Shown: positions 24,976 to 35,387, counted from the first letter of the stretch. The stretch: 64,000 bases of DNA from Allofustis seminis DSM 15817 (GCF_000374325.1 NZ_KB894081.1:124001-188000), one strand, 5' to 3'. The notes: a model not told the origin generated them from the sequence alone. Program-made: numbers and translations.

Positions 24976-25027
24976 AAGTAACTGACGAGTGAAAGAACAG
25001 ACTTTTAGTCGTTTGTTACTTTTTTTT
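24976..25027 (+). terminator. intrinsic terminator of msrA
   Basis: Stem AAGTAAC (24976-24982) with GTTACTT (25015-25021), partly extended inward by ACGA/TCGT, followed by seven or more T. Confidence 0.65.
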
Positions 25028-25110
25028 ATTTCAAAATCGTGTTAGTATATAATGTGATCTTATTATGAGGTTCAGTATATAAATTTTTGTCGGAGTTAGG
25101 AGACATAAGA

Positions 25111-27486
25111 ATGATCCAATGGTTAAAAAAGGTTTTTGATGGCGATAAAAAAACACTTCGTCGCTATGATAAGGTTGCAGATCAGATTGAAGCATTGGCT
25201 GGGGAAATGGCTGCTTTATCAGATGCTCAACTTCAAGAAAAAGCAGAAGAATTTAAAGCGCGTTATCAAGCAGGTGAAACGCTAGACGATTTATTAGTGG
25301 AAGCTTTTGCAGTTGTTCGTGAAGCTGCAAAACGTGTACTCGGTCTTTATCCTTTCCACGTTCAGCTCATGGGGGGTATCGCCCTACATGAAGGGAATAT
25401 CGCTGAAATGAAAACAGGTGAAGGAAAGACTTTGACGGCAACGATGCCTGTTTATTTGAATGCTATTGCTGGTAAAGGTGTTCACGTTGTTACAGTTAAC
25501 GAATATTTGGCAACACGTGATGCGGAAGAAATGGGAGAACTTTATCGTTGGCTAGGTCTTTCAGTTGGACTTAATTTGAATGAGCTTTCAGCGGAAGAAA
25601 AACGTCAAGCATATAGTGCAGATATTACATATTCTACGAATAATGAACTTGGCTTTGACTATTTGCGCGATAATATGGTGGTCTACAAAGAACAAATGGT
25701 TCAACGCCCGCTTCATTTTGCGATTTTAGATGAGGTGGACTCGATTTTAATTGATGAGGCAAGAACTCCTTTGATTATATCGGGTCAAGCCACACAGTCT
25801 ACATCCTTTTATGCACGTTGTGACTTTTTTGTAAAAGGATTAAAAGAAGATGAGGACTATACGATAGATGTCCAATCGAAAACGATCAACTTTACTGAAG
25901 AAGGAATCGACAAAGCGGAAGATACATTCCATGTTGATAACTTATATGATGTCTCTCATCAAGCATTAGTGCATCACCTTGATCAATCATTACGCGCTAA
26001 CTACATTATGATGCGTGATGTGGATTATGTGGTAGATGATGGTGAAGTGAAAATTGTTGACCAATTTACAGGACGTATTATGGATGGTCGCCGTTATTCG
26101 GACGGTTTACACCAAGCCATTGAAGCAAAAGAGAATGTAGAAATTCAAAAAGAAACGAGAACAATGGCAATAATCACATTCCAAAACTTCTTCCGTATGT
26201 ATAACAAACTTTCTGGAATGACAGGAACTGCCAAAACGGAAGAAGAAGAATTTACTGAAATTTATAATATGAATGTTATTGCGGTACCAACTAATGAGCC
26301 CGTCATTCGTGATGATCGTTCAGATATTATTTATCCGAACCTACACAGTAAATTTAAAGCGGTTGTTGAAGATATAAAAGAACGTCATGCAGCTGGACAG
26401 CCTATTCTTGTTGGAACGGTTGCAGTTGAGACTTCGGAACATTTAAGTGAGTTGCTGCAAGCAGAAGGTATAGCACATGAAGTATTAAATGCTAAGAATC
26501 ACTTCAGAGAAGCAGAGATTATTATGAATGCAGGTCAACCAGGAGCGGTAACTATTGCAACGAACATGGCAGGTCGCGGGACTGATATTAAATTAGGACC
26601 TGGCGTGCGAGAATTGGGCGGTTTGGCAGTTATTGGAACGGAACGTCATGAATCTCGCCGTATTGACAACCAGCTGCGTGGACGTAGTGGGCGTCAAGGT
26701 GATCCAGGTGTGACACAATTTTATCTGTCTCTTGAAGATGACTTGATGTTGCGTGCTGGTAGTGAAGCCATTCAACAGTTATTCAAGAAATTCCAAATTG
26801 AAGAAAATGATGCAGTCATCCAAAGTAAAATGGTATCGCGTCAGATTGAAGCAGCTCAAAAACGTATCGAAGGAAATAACTACGATACACGCCGTAATGT
26901 TTTAAAATATGATGATGTCATGCGTGAACAACGTGAGGTCATCTATTCACAGCGCCAAGAAGTTATTATGGAACAAGATTCACTTGCTTATGTGACGATT
27001 CCGATGATTGTCCGCACAATTGAACGTTACATTGATATGTATACAATGTCTGAAGATGCAAAAGAGTGGAATTTAGAATATTTGGTTGAATTCGTGCATA
27101 CAGTGATTTTACGCGATGATGAGATTTCGATTGAAGATTTTGAAGGTAAATCGCGTGAACAGCTAAAAGCAGAATTGGTAGAACGGGCACGCGAAAATTA
27201 TGAAATGCAACGTGAAAATATTGGGAATGACGAAACTTTCTTAGAGTTTGAAAAAGTAGTACTTTTACGTGTAGTGGATCAGGCATGGACCACGCATATC
27301 GATGTGATGGATCAACTGCGCCAAGGTATCGGTTTGCGCTCTTATGGTCAATCCAATCCATTGACTGAATATCAACAAGAAGGATTCCGTCTCTTTGAAG
27401 AGATGATCTTTGAGATTGATTATGAAACGACACGACTACTCTTACAATCACAAGTGCGTCAAAACCTTGAAAGAGAACAAGTCTAA
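25111..27486 (+). CDS. secA: protein translocase ATPase SecA
   Basis: Motor ATPase of the Sec export pathway; 791 residues. Visible features are the N-terminal segment [14 protein letters not shown], Walker A GEGKTLTA, preprotein-binding [14 protein letters not shown], the DEAD-like box [31 protein letters not shown] and [15 protein letters not shown]. The start is placed at the ATG at 25111 behind AGGAG; an in-frame TTG at 25087 would add eight unusual residues. The protein ends shortly after the helical scaffold ([11 protein letters not shown]) and lacks the C-terminal zinc-binding CxCxSGx(n)CH tail. It precedes prfB, as in many Firmicutes. Confidence 0.93.
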   Translation: MIQWLKKVFDGDKKTLRRYDKVADQIEALAGEMAALSDAQLQEKAEEFKARYQAGETLDDLLVEAFAVVREAAKRVLGLYPFHVQLMGGIALHEGNIAEMKTGEGKTLTATMPVYLNAIAGKGVHVVTVNEYLATRDAEEMGELYRWLGLSVGLNLNELSAEEKRQAYSADITYSTNNELGFDYLRDNMVVYKEQMVQRPLHFAILDEVDSILIDEARTPLIISGQATQSTSFYARCDFFVKGLKEDEDYTIDVQSKTINFTEEGIDKAEDTFHVDNLYDVSHQALVHHLDQSLRANYIMMRDVDYVVDDGEVKIVDQFTGRIMDGRRYSDGLHQAIEAKENVEIQKETRTMAIITFQNFFRMYNKLSGMTGTAKTEEEEFTEIYNMNVIAVPTNEPVIRDDRSDIIYPNLHSKFKAVVEDIKERHAAGQPILVGTVAVETSEHLSELLQAEGIAHEVLNAKNHFREAEIIMNAGQPGAVTIATNMAGRGTDIKLGPGVRELGGLAVIGTERHESRRIDNQLRGRSGRQGDPGVTQFYLSLEDDLMLRAGSEAIQQLFKKFQIEENDAVIQSKMVSRQIEAAQKRIEGNNYDTRRNVLKYDDVMREQREVIYSQRQEVIMEQDSLAYVTIPMIVRTIERYIDMYTMSEDAKEWNLEYLVEFVHTVILRDDEISIEDFEGKSREQLKAELVERARENYEMQRENIGNDETFLEFEKVVLLRVVDQAWTTHIDVMDQLRQGIGLRSYGQSNPLTEYQQEGFRLFEEMIFEIDYETTRLLLQSQVRQNLEREQV

Positions 27487-27492
27487 TGATTA

Positions 27493-27524
27493 AACCCTCT
27501 TGAGTTCAAGGGGGTTAATTTTTT
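27493..27524 (+). terminator. secA-prfB intercistronic terminator
   Basis: A 10-bp stem with one G-U pair (27493-27502 with 27507-27516), 4-nt loop and six T, in the 54-bp gap between secA and prfB. prfB may depend on read-through, since I see no separate promoter in the gap. Confidence 0.7.
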
Positions 27525-27540
27525 CGAAAGGAAGTTGGCT

Positions 27541-28645
27541 ATGGAATGGTTTGAAATAAAAAAAGAAATAGAACAACAGAAAAATAAAATTGCTTCATTT
27601 AGGGGGTCTCTTTGACTTTGAGGCAATCAAACAGCAAATAGCTCTTTTAGAAGAAAAAATGCTGGCACCTGATTTTTGGGAAGATTCTCAAGCTGCCCAA
27701 CAAGTGATTGATGAATTAAATGGCTTAAAAGAAACTTATGAATCTTTCGAGAATTTAACAAAAATAGGCGATGACATTGAATTGATGGTCGAGATGCTGG
27801 AAGAAGAAATGGATCAAGACTTGCAAAAAGATTTACAACATGAGTTAAAAAAATGGGATCAGGCCATTCGTGCATTTGAATTAAAAGTGCTATTGTCAGA
27901 ACCTTATGACCGTAGCAATGCCATATTGGAACTTCATCCAGGAGCAGGCGGTACCGAATCGCAAGATTTTGGCGAGATGTTGTATCGGATGTATACACGT
28001 TGGATCACTGCTCATCATTTCAAGTATGAAGTGATTGACTACCAAGCAGGAGATGAAGCAGGCCTAAAAAGTGTAACAATAAAAGTCCAAGGCCCTTATG
28101 CTTATGGAATGCTAAAAGCTGAAAAAGGTGTCCACCGCTTAGTCCGCATTTCACCATTTGATTCTGGAGGGCGACGTCATACTTCATTTGTATCGTGTGA
28201 TGTCATCCCTGAAATGCCAACAGATGTGGAAGTAGAGATTAATCCAGAAGATTTAAAGATTGACACTTATCGCTCAAGTGGCGCTGGTGGACAACACGTA
28301 AATGTGACGGATTCGGCAGTAAGAATTACACACTTACCGACTGGTATTGTTGTAACAAGTCAAGCTGGAAGAAGCCAACTGGCAAACCGCCAAACGGCAA
28401 TGGAGCTTTTAAAAGCGAAAATATACCAAAAAGAAATGGAAGAAAAAGCGGCGCAATTAGCTGAAATCCGTGGAGAACAAAAAGAAATCGGTTGGGGCTC
28501 GCAAATTCGGTCATATGTTTTCCATCCTTATTCGATGGTAAAAGATCATCGAACAAATGAAGAAACGGGAAATGTTGATGCTGTAATGGATGGCGGTCTT
28601 GATCCTTTCATCGAAGCGTATTTAAAATGGCATATTCATCATTAA
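27541..28645 (+). CDS. prfB: peptide chain release factor 2 (programmed +1 frameshift)
   Basis: Release factor for UGA and UAA stop codons. Translation starts at ATG 27541 behind AAAGGAAG, runs 24 codons to an in-frame TGA at 27613-27615 and continues in the +1 frame from GAC at 27614 to 28645, giving 367 residues. The joined coding parts are 27541-27612 and 27614-28645. The stop-recognition motif SPF occurs in [10 protein letters not shown], and the peptidyl-transferase motif GGQ in SGAGGQHVN. Expression is autoregulated: low RF2 slows termination at the TGA and favours the shift. Confidence 0.95.
27601..27616 (+). promoter_or_regulatory. prfB programmed frameshift site
   Basis: AGGGGG (Shine-Dalgarno-like) lies three bases before CTT-TGA-C, the classical RF2 recoding signal. 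The peptidyl-tRNA slips from CTT to TTT and the frame resumes at GAC. Confidence 0.95.
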
Positions 28646-28646
28646 C

Positions 28647-28684
28647 AAAAAAACTGCAGCAAATATTTGCTGCAGTTTTTTATT
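28647..28684 (+). terminator. intrinsic terminator of prfB
   Basis: A long perfect palindrome centred at 28664/28665 (left arm from 28649, right arm to 28680) with A and T tails, so it can work in both directions. Confidence 0.85.
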
Positions 28685-28783
28685 GTTATTTTTCAAATGA
28701 TCTGTTACATGACACATTTGACAAAAAAGAGAGAATTTGAAATTGTTTTGTAATATTATGATAACCTCCATAATATGATCACA

Positions 28784-28792
28784 TGCTATAAT
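28784..28792 (+). promoter_or_regulatory. extended -10 promoter of ftsE operon
   Basis: TGC followed by TATAAT (28787-28792). No good -35 lies 17 bp upstream, which fits an extended -10 promoter. It is about 90 bp before ftsE. Confidence 0.45.
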
Positions 28793-28881
28793 CTGTAGCA
28801 GAGAATTCTAAATGAGCAATATTTATTTAGAAATTAATATATTCAAACGAAAGATCAAATAAAAAATAAGGTGTTGTTTAA

Positions 28882-29568
28882 ATGATTAAAATGAAAGATG
28901 TCGTAAAAGTTTACGACAATGGCATCACCGCAGTCAATGGAATTAGCGTTCATATCGAACAAGGTGAATTCGTTTACGTGGTAGGCCCAAGTGGTGCTGG
29001 TAAATCAACCTTTATTAAAATGATGTATCGCGAAGAAATTCCGAGCAGCGGGAAAATTGAAGTTACAGGTTATGATGTTCCTCAGCTCAAACATAATGAA
29101 ATTCCATATCTTAGACGACAAGTTGGTGTTGTGTTCCAAGATTTTAAATTATTACCGAACTTGACAGTCTATGAAAATATCGCCTATGCGATGGAAGTAC
29201 TTGAGAAAAGTCCAAAACAAATTCAAAATCGTGTTATGGAAGTCCTAAGTTTAGTCGGTTTGAAACATAAAGCACGAATGAAACCCGCTGAATTATCGGG
29301 TGGAGAACAACAGCGCGTATCCATTGCAAGAGCCATTGCAAATATGCCACGTGTTCTAATTGCTGATGAGCCGACAGGGAACCTTGACCCTGAAACCTCT
29401 TGGGAAATCATGGAATTACTTGAACAAATAAATGCTCAAGGGACTACCATTATTATGGCAACTCATAATAAATCAATTGTTAATGAAATGAGACACCGAG
29501 TGATCGTAATAGAAAATGGTCGTATCTCTCGCGATGATAAAGAAGGGGGATATGACTTTGAAGCTTAG
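28882..29568 (+). CDS. ftsE: cell-division ABC transporter ATPase FtsE
   Basis: ATPase partner of FtsX, 228 residues. Walker A is GPSGAGKST (about 35-43), the signature is LSGGEQQR, Walker B is VLIADEPTGNLDP and the switch is ATHNK. FtsEX is not a transporter but turns ATP hydrolysis into activation of a peptidoglycan hydrolase outside the cell. ftsX overlaps its 3' end by 17 bp and a secreted hydrolase gene follows, so the three form a working unit. Confidence 0.95.
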   Translation: MIKMKDVVKVYDNGITAVNGISVHIEQGEFVYVVGPSGAGKSTFIKMMYREEIPSSGKIEVTGYDVPQLKHNEIPYLRRQVGVVFQDFKLLPNLTVYENIAYAMEVLEKSPKQIQNRVMEVLSLVGLKHKARMKPAELSGGEQQRVSIARAIANMPRVLIADEPTGNLDPETSWEIMELLEQINAQGTTIIMATHNKSIVNEMRHRVIVIENGRISRDDKEGGYDFEA

Positions 29569-30445
29569 AACTTTATCCAAACATATATCTGACAGTGTTC
29601 GCAATATTGTTCGCAATAGTTGGATGAGTTTTGCGGCAGTGAGTGCTGTATCTATTACATTACTTCTTGTTGGCGGAATGTTGGCACTACTCTTTAATGT
29701 CAACAAATTTGCTACAGATATTGAACAAGATGTTTCTGTCAGAGTTTATATTGACCTTACAACGGATCAAGAGCAACGCGATGAACTTCAAGCAGAGATC
29801 CAAAAACTTGAAACAGTTGAAAGTGTTGATTTTTCAAGTCGCGATGAAGAATTAGAAAATGTTATTTCAGGTTATGGCGACTCATTCGATCTTATTGATG
29901 AAGACGAAAACCCATTATATGACGTTTTCGTTGTGAGCACGAAAGAGCCTAAAGATACGAAAGAAACGGCGAAACAAATTGACGAAATGCCTTATGTGGC
30001 ACGCGTAAGTTATGGTGATGCAAAAGCCGATCGTGTCTTTAAAGTAACCAAAGGAATTCGAAATGTTGGGGGAGTTATTATTGGGGCATTAATCTTTACC
30101 GCAATTTTCCTAATTTCCAACACCATTCGAATTACCATTTACTCACGTGGAACTGAAATTGAAATTATGAAATTAGTTGGAGCAACAAACTGGTATATTC
30201 GCTGGCCATTTATTATTGAAGGTGCATTAATCGGCCTTTTTGGTGCAATCGTTCCAGTGCTTATTGTGTGGATTGGGTATTATGGAGCATATAACAATAT
30301 TACCCCATTCCTATCAGGTTCCATTTATTCCTTACTCTCCCCTAATCCATTTTTATGGGAATTAACCGCTTTGATGGTTGGCATGGGGGTAATGATCGGT
30401 AGTCTGGGTTCGGCATTATCGATCCGAAGATTTTTAAACGTTTAA
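29552..30445 (+). CDS. ftsX: cell-division membrane protein FtsX
   Basis: Membrane partner of FtsE, 297 residues with the family's layout: one N-terminal transmembrane segment (about 28-50), a large extracellular domain (about 55-170) and three C-terminal transmembrane segments (about 180-290). The extracellular domain would contact the coiled coil of the hydrolase encoded next. The start is set at ATG 29552 behind GAAGGGGG, giving MTLKLRTLSKHISDS as usual; an earlier in-frame start at 29516 lies deep inside ftsE. Confidence 0.92.
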   Translation: MTLKLRTLSKHISDSVRNIVRNSWMSFAAVSAVSITLLLVGGMLALLFNVNKFATDIEQDVSVRVYIDLTTDQEQRDELQAEIQKLETVESVDFSSRDEELENVISGYGDSFDLIDEDENPLYDVFVVSTKEPKDTKETAKQIDEMPYVARVSYGDAKADRVFKVTKGIRNVGGVIIGALIFTAIFLISNTIRITIYSRGTEIEIMKLVGATNWYIRWPFIIEGALIGLFGAIVPVLIVWIGYYGAYNNITPFLSGSIYSLLSPNPFLWELTALMVGMGVMIGSLGSALSIRRFLNV

Positions 30446-30484
30446 AGATAAGAATCAGAACAATTTGTGGAGGTAATGAAACAA

Positions 30485-31534
30485 ATGAAGAAAAGATTAT
30501 TAACCGTATCCCTGGCAGCTACCATGATGTTCTCAGGCGCAGCAATGACTGCAATGCCAGTATTTGCAACGCCAGGCGCATCTAAAACAGAAGTTACTCA
30601 AAAAATCAAAGAATTGGAAGCCGCTGTTGCAACGAATGAAGCAGAAACAAAATCGGCACTTGCTGAAATGGATGCTTCAAATGAATTGCTTGATAAACTT
30701 GATGAAGAAATGAAAGAAATCGAAGCGTTGATTGAAAAACGTGAAGATAAATTAGATGAATCCGTACGCTCTGTACAAGTAATTGGTCAAGCAGATTCTA
30801 TCGTTGACTTCTTATTCCAAGCAGAATCAATTACAGATTTAGTAGGCCGCGTGGATACTGTTTATCTTTTAATTTCCGCAAATCAAGAAACCATTAACAA
30901 ACAAAAAGCGGATCAAGAAAAACTTGCTGCAAAAGAAGAAGAAGCTAAAAAAGAGAATGAACGTTTAATGCAATTAACAGCACGACTTGAAGCAAATAAA
31001 AATGAACTTCAAGAAAAATTGGACGAAACGACACAGCTATTAGCTTCTATTGAGGATGAAGAAGCTCGTGAAGCTGCACGCAGTCAACTTGCAACAGTAA
31101 CTGAGAATAGTCCGCAAGTGACAACAGCAAGTGCCTCATACTCTGCACCTGCTACATCTGCTGCGCCATCAGCTAATGGTGGAAGTGTTGTTTCAAATGC
31201 CTACGCTAACTCTAGCTCGCCTTATGTTTATGGCGGAAGTACACCATCAGGATTTGACTGCTCAGGATTTACCTCTTATGTTTATGCTCAAAGCGGTAAA
31301 TCAATCCCACGTACAGCAGGTGCGCAAATGGCTTCATCTCAAAGAGTTTCTTATGGCGAAGCACAACCAGGTGATTTGATTTTCTTCAACCAATCAGGCT
31401 CCATTGACCATGTAGGGATTTATTTAGGTGGTGGACAATTTATTGGTGCACAAAATGAACGTATCGGTATTTCTGTAGAATCCATTACAAGTGGATACTG
31501 GTCTAATTATGTTGCAGGATTCGGTCGTTACTGA
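30485..31534 (+). CDS. secreted NlpC/P60 peptidoglycan hydrolase (CwlO/SagA-like)
   Basis: Secreted D,L-endopeptidase of 349 residues. A signal peptide (about 1-27, ending PVFA), a long Glu/Lys-rich coiled coil (about 30-205), a Ser/Ala/Thr linker (about 210-235) and a C-terminal NlpC/P60 domain are seen. The catalytic Cys is in GFDCSGFTSYVY and the His in DHVGIYLG. This is the layout of Bacillus CwlO and enterococcal SagA rather than streptococcal PcsB, which has a CHAP domain. It lies 40 bp after ftsX, consistent with control by FtsEX through the coiled coil. ATG 30485 fits GGAGG at 30469-30473 better than ATG 30476, which is only 2 nt away. Confidence 0.88.
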   Translation: MKKRLLTVSLAATMMFSGAAMTAMPVFATPGASKTEVTQKIKELEAAVATNEAETKSALAEMDASNELLDKLDEEMKEIEALIEKREDKLDESVRSVQVIGQADSIVDFLFQAESITDLVGRVDTVYLLISANQETINKQKADQEKLAAKEEEAKKENERLMQLTARLEANKNELQEKLDETTQLLASIEDEEAREAARSQLATVTENSPQVTTASASYSAPATSAAPSANGGSVVSNAYANSSSPYVYGGSTPSGFDCSGFTSYVYAQSGKSIPRTAGAQMASSQRVSYGEAQPGDLIFFNQSGSIDHVGIYLGGGQFIGAQNERIGISVESITSGYWSNYVAGFGRY

Positions 31535-31557
31535 TTCTTAAATGATAAATTTATTTG

Positions 31558-31609
31558 AAAATTTCCTCATTAGTGAGATATTTACAGACACTGATGAGGG
31601 AATTTTTTT
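31558..31609 (+). terminator. intrinsic terminator of ftsEX operon
   Basis: A 17-nt left arm (31558-31574) pairs with 31589-31605 with one mismatch, a 14-nt loop and seven T follow. Confidence 0.8.
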
Positions 31610-31709
31610 GTTTAAAATTGAGCAGATGCTCTTTTCATAATTGCTATTTTGAGAGTGAATAGGTAAGATAAAGATAATCATTTGATTCAATTAGAAAGGC
31701 GTGATACGT

Positions 31710-32912
31710 TTGTCAGCCGAAATTATAAAGCAATTATTACTATTTTTTGTCATGCCAACATTTTTTGTAGGAATATTGGCAACTTATTTATCTTATCGTT
31801 CGCGGGTAAATGTTCAGCGAAAAACAATCAATATTCCAATTGATTCTTCATATTATGAATGGAAGAATTTTTTTAAATGGGGGATTTTACCTGGTCTTTT
31901 AATTTCAGCCATTTCTTTTGGTGTTGGGATTCCAGTAACATGGGAATGGATAATTATTTTTGAGATGGTAAGTCTATTATTTTTGATTTTGTTTGGGTAT
32001 CGTTTGATTCATCCGCTATTTACGATGAGTACCGCAACTGGGATTTATTTATTGGCTTCTTTTTATATTCCTAACTCGCTTTCAATTTCTAAAATGGTGC
32101 CATCTATTGCGGGTCTGCCGCGATTTTTTGAAACGATTTTATGGCCTGAACACATTGCCCGAAATGTCTTAATTATCCTGACACTTATTATTTTTGCAGG
32201 AGTTTTTGTTTTACAAAAGCAGTGGAATGTTGAAATGAACCCGCGCTTTATGAAATCACCGCGTGGGAAAATTGTGGCGCGATATCGTATGAAACCTTTT
32301 TGGCTTTTACCATTACTTATGGTTGTGCCAGGAGATATTTTTACGCGCTTCATTCCATGGTGGCCGACATTCGGCTGGGGGGACAATCATTATTCATTCG
32401 TCATCTTGCCAGTGCTAATAGGACTACGCTATACAGTTCAAGCACAAGATCCGCTCCTTGCAAATTTGAAGATTCAAATAGAATTTATGTATGTTGGTAT
32501 TTTGAGTGCAATTTTAGCAAGTATTTCATATTTTTATCCACACTTGGCAATTTATTTTCTAGGAATTTTATTTGCTTGCGGAATAATAGTGTTATGGCGT
32601 CATCGTATACGTGAACAGCGTTGGCATTTCCAATATGGACCTGGCGCTGATGGCTTGCGTGTTGTGGCAGTGCGTGTAGATTCTCCAGCAGAACGTATGG
32701 GAATTCAAGCGGGCGATGAATTGCTAGTTGGCAATGATATTGAACTGAAAAATGTTGAGACATTTTATGGGATGTTGCTTGACAATCGTTCATATGTAAA
32801 ATTAAAAGTACGTCAACTAGATGGTGAGATAATGATCGCACAGACTCCTATCTATGAAGAAGATGCTTATGATTTAGGAATTGTATTGTTAGATAATGTA
32901 GAATTGAAATAA
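31710..32912 (+). CDS. MinJ-like membrane protein with PDZ domain
   Basis: Polytopic membrane protein of about 400 residues: some eight hydrophobic segments in residues 1-300 and a C-terminal PDZ domain (about 310-385; GADGLRVVAVRVDSPAERMGIQAGDELLVG). This fits the MinJ/YvjD family, which in Bacillus links DivIVA to MinD at the division site and is encoded near ftsEX, as here. Whether this organism uses it for septum placement is inferred. The start is uncertain: TTG at 31710 is well spaced from AAAGG (31695-31699), while GTG at 31701 is too close. It is followed after 12 bp by the response regulator gene. Confidence 0.75.
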   Translation: MSAEIIKQLLLFFVMPTFFVGILATYLSYRSRVNVQRKTINIPIDSSYYEWKNFFKWGILPGLLISAISFGVGIPVTWEWIIIFEMVSLLFLILFGYRLIHPLFTMSTATGIYLLASFYIPNSLSISKMVPSIAGLPRFFETILWPEHIARNVLIILTLIIFAGVFVLQKQWNVEMNPRFMKSPRGKIVARYRMKPFWLLPLLMVVPGDIFTRFIPWWPTFGWGDNHYSFVILPVLIGLRYTVQAQDPLLANLKIQIEFMYVGILSAILASISYFYPHLAIYFLGILFACGIIVLWRHRIREQRWHFQYGPGADGLRVVAVRVDSPAERMGIQAGDELLVGNDIELKNVETFYGMLLDNRSYVKLKVRQLDGEIMIAQTPIYEEDAYDLGIVLLDNVELK

Positions 32913-32924
32913 GGAGTGAGCTCA

Positions 32925-33626
32925 TTGAAAAAATTATTGATTGTTGAAGATGAGGAATCCATTGCTAAATTATTGAAATACAATTTGGAAAAAGAAGGCT
33001 ATGATGTTTCCGTTTCATATGATGGGGAAGATGGCTATGATATGGCAAGTTCTAACCAATTTGATTTAATTTTGTTAGATTGGATGCTACCTAAAATGGA
33101 TGGGATCGAGGTGACCAAGCGATTAAAACAAGCTAAAGTGGACACGCCTATCATTATGCTTACAGCAAAAGATGGTGAAATTGACAAAATATTAGGACTA
33201 GAAATGGGCGCGGATGACTATATGACTAAGCCATTTAGTCTACGCGAATTAATTGCACGAATTCGTAGCGTGATGAGAAGATATCAACATAGTCAAGAAA
33301 TGTCATCTAAGAGAAGCGATGAAATTTTGAAATTTGGCCATTTAGAAATCAATCCGAAACAATTTGAGGTAAAAGTCAGTGGTGAAGTCGTTTCCTTTAC
33401 GCCGAAAGAATTTGAGTTGCTCTTATACTTAGCAGAAAATGAAGGACACGTATTTACACGTGAGCAGTTGTTGAATGCCGTTTGGAATTATGATTTTGCT
33501 GGCGAAACGCGTATTGTAGACGTTCATATTAGTCATTTGCGAGAGAAAATAGAAATGAATACTAAGCAGCCACAACATATTGTAACCGTCCGAGGATTCG
33601 GCTATAAATTTGAGGGAGGACAATGA
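32925..33626 (+). CDS. phoP: PhoP-type response regulator
   Basis: OmpR-family response regulator of 233 residues. The receiver domain (1-120) has acidic residues in LLIVEDEES, phospho-acceptor Asp in LLDWMLPKMDG and Lys in MTKPFS. The winged-helix DNA-binding domain (about 135-230) ends VRGFGYKFE. It is paired with the kinase gene overlapping its stop codon and followed by the pst genes, so control of the phosphate response is the likely role. TTG 32925 is chosen as start: AAGGAG lies 8 bp upstream and the product begins MKKLLIVEDEE; a GTG at 32916 overlaps that ribosome binding site. Confidence 0.88.
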   Translation: MKKLLIVEDEESIAKLLKYNLEKEGYDVSVSYDGEDGYDMASSNQFDLILLDWMLPKMDGIEVTKRLKQAKVDTPIIMLTAKDGEIDKILGLEMGADDYMTKPFSLRELIARIRSVMRRYQHSQEMSSKRSDEILKFGHLEINPKQFEVKVSGEVVSFTPKEFELLLYLAENEGHVFTREQLLNAVWNYDFAGETRIVDVHISHLREKIEMNTKQPQHIVTVRGFGYKFEGGQ

Positions 33627-35314
33627 AAAAGATCATTACCCATCATCAAAAAAATTTAATTGTTATTGCTGCCATCATGCTAATTGTGTCTACTTTTTTA
33701 TTCTATCGAGGTATAACAGAACGCATGGTGCAAGAAGAGACGCAAAATGTCGAAAGTGTATTGGAAAATCAAGAACGTAAATTCAAACAAAAACAGCGTG
33801 TTGCTGCGTCCACTGAGTGGTTAGTAAAAGATGACTTTTTATTTGTTGATACAGAGAGTCAGTGGGCTGTCTATAATCCATCTTATGACCTAATCTACCC
33901 AAAAGAAATCGCAGACTGGTCAAATGAAAGTAAAATGCGTCTGCGCAGTGAAATGAAAGATGGAATTAGCGAAGTGAGAACATTTATTGATGACAAGAAA
34001 ATATTTGGCATAATGCCGCTAAATTTAGATAAAAATGATGACATGAAATATTTGGTATTTTCAAAGGATTTATTGATTGATTATCAAGCTATATATGTTC
34101 AGACCGTTGTATTCTCAATGAATGTTGCTTTTATTTTGATCTTGATGCTTGTTTTAACAACGATTTATTTTTATAACTTACAAAAAGAAGAAGAAATGAA
34201 GCAGCGAGAAATCATGCACTTAAAAGATCGCCTGAAGCGAAGAAAGCGTGAATATAAGCAATATGTCCGCCAAACAAGTAAGTTGATGTACCATTTAATT
34301 ATTGGAGTTATGACCATTAATAGTCGCCAAGAAATTACGATGGTTAACCCAGCACTCAATGAGATGTTGGAAGAGAATTTATATGGATTTATTGGCAAAA
34401 ATTATCAAACAACAATCTCAAGTAAAGAAATGAAAAAATATATTCAAAAGGCATTCGCTGAGCAAGAACCATTAAATGCAAAATTGATGCTCTTCAATGA
34501 AAGAGAACGGATTTTGGATTTAAATATTATTCCTCTGAAAAATAATATTAATCATGAGCTCGATTTAATTGTGCTTCTTTATGATACGACGGAAATTCAT
34601 CGTCTGGAAAAAGTGCGAACGGATTTTGTGGCGAATGCATCGCATGAATTACGCACTCCAATTACTGCAATTAAAGGCTTTTCGGAAACGTTATTGGACG
34701 GTGCAATGTATGATCCAACAGCGTTGAAAGAGTTCATCGAAATTATTGACAAGGAAGCCACACGACTTGATTCTATCGTGAATGATATTTTACAAATTTC
34801 AAAATTGGAACAACATGCAGTTTCGTTACATGTAGAAACTGTTGATGTGGCACAAGTCGTTCAGGAAATTTTATTAATATTAAAACAAAAATTTGAAATG
34901 AAACAAATGACATGTCATTTTGATGTTGCTAATTCTTTGATTTTAAAGACAAGTCGCAATCAATTGAAGCAAATTTTAATTAATTTAATTAGCAATGCGA
35001 TTTCTTATACTCCAGAGGGAGGGGAAGTTGTCATTGAATTAGAGGATATGGGAACAAATGGTATCATTAAAGTAAGTGACAATGGGATTGGAATGGATCC
35101 CTCTGAATTTGACCGTATTTTTGAACGCTTTTACCGTATTGATAAGGGGCGTAGTCGCAATGTGGGGGGAACAGGTTTGGGACTGTCTATTGTACGTTGG
35201 TTAGTTGGCAGCCTAAGAGGCCGAATTGAAGTTGAGAGCGAAGTAGATAAAGGTTCAACATTTGCTGTTATCTTGCCAAAGGTCTTAACATTGGATGAAG
35301 AAGAGCCGTCATAG
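33623..35314 (+). CDS. phoR: PhoR-type sensor histidine kinase
   Basis: Membrane sensor kinase of 563 residues. It has transmembrane segments at about 12-29 and 155-178 enclosing an extracellular sensor domain, a coiled-coil linker, a PAS domain (about 215-320), a HisKA domain with phospho-acceptor His in NASHELRTPITAIKG, and an ATPase domain with N box NLISNAISYTPEGG, DNGIGM and GGTGLGLSIV. It overlaps phoP by 4 bp (ATGA). Together with the downstream Pho-box-like sequence and pst genes this makes the phosphate-starvation two-component system. Confidence 0.9.
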   Translation: MKKIITHHQKNLIVIAAIMLIVSTFLFYRGITERMVQEETQNVESVLENQERKFKQKQRVAASTEWLVKDDFLFVDTESQWAVYNPSYDLIYPKEIADWSNESKMRLRSEMKDGISEVRTFIDDKKIFGIMPLNLDKNDDMKYLVFSKDLLIDYQAIYVQTVVFSMNVAFILILMLVLTTIYFYNLQKEEEMKQREIMHLKDRLKRRKREYKQYVRQTSKLMYHLIIGVMTINSRQEITMVNPALNEMLEENLYGFIGKNYQTTISSKEMKKYIQKAFAEQEPLNAKLMLFNERERILDLNIIPLKNNINHELDLIVLLYDTTEIHRLEKVRTDFVANASHELRTPITAIKGFSETLLDGAMYDPTALKEFIEIIDKEATRLDSIVNDILQISKLEQHAVSLHVETVDVAQVVQEILLILKQKFEMKQMTCHFDVANSLILKTSRNQLKQILINLISNAISYTPEGGEVVIELEDMGTNGIIKVSDNGIGMDPSEFDRIFERFYRIDKGRSRNVGGTGLGLSIVRWLVGSLRGRIEVESEVDKGSTFAVILPKVLTLDEEEPS

Positions 35315-35350
35315 CAGATATGTTCTTCATTTTGAAGTTTATTTTGAAAG

Positions 35351-35387
35351 TTTACATGATATTTACATAAGCTACATTTTATATAAA
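35351..35387 (+). promoter_or_regulatory. Pho-box-like operator and pstS promoter
   Basis: TTTACA occurs at 35351-35356 and 35362-35367 with an 11-bp period, followed by GCTACA at 35371-35376. This resembles the direct repeats spaced by about 5 bp that PhoP dimers bind in Bacillus. TATAAA at 35382-35387 can serve as -10; no normal -35 is present, as is usual for PhoP-activated promoters. Confidence 0.65.
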
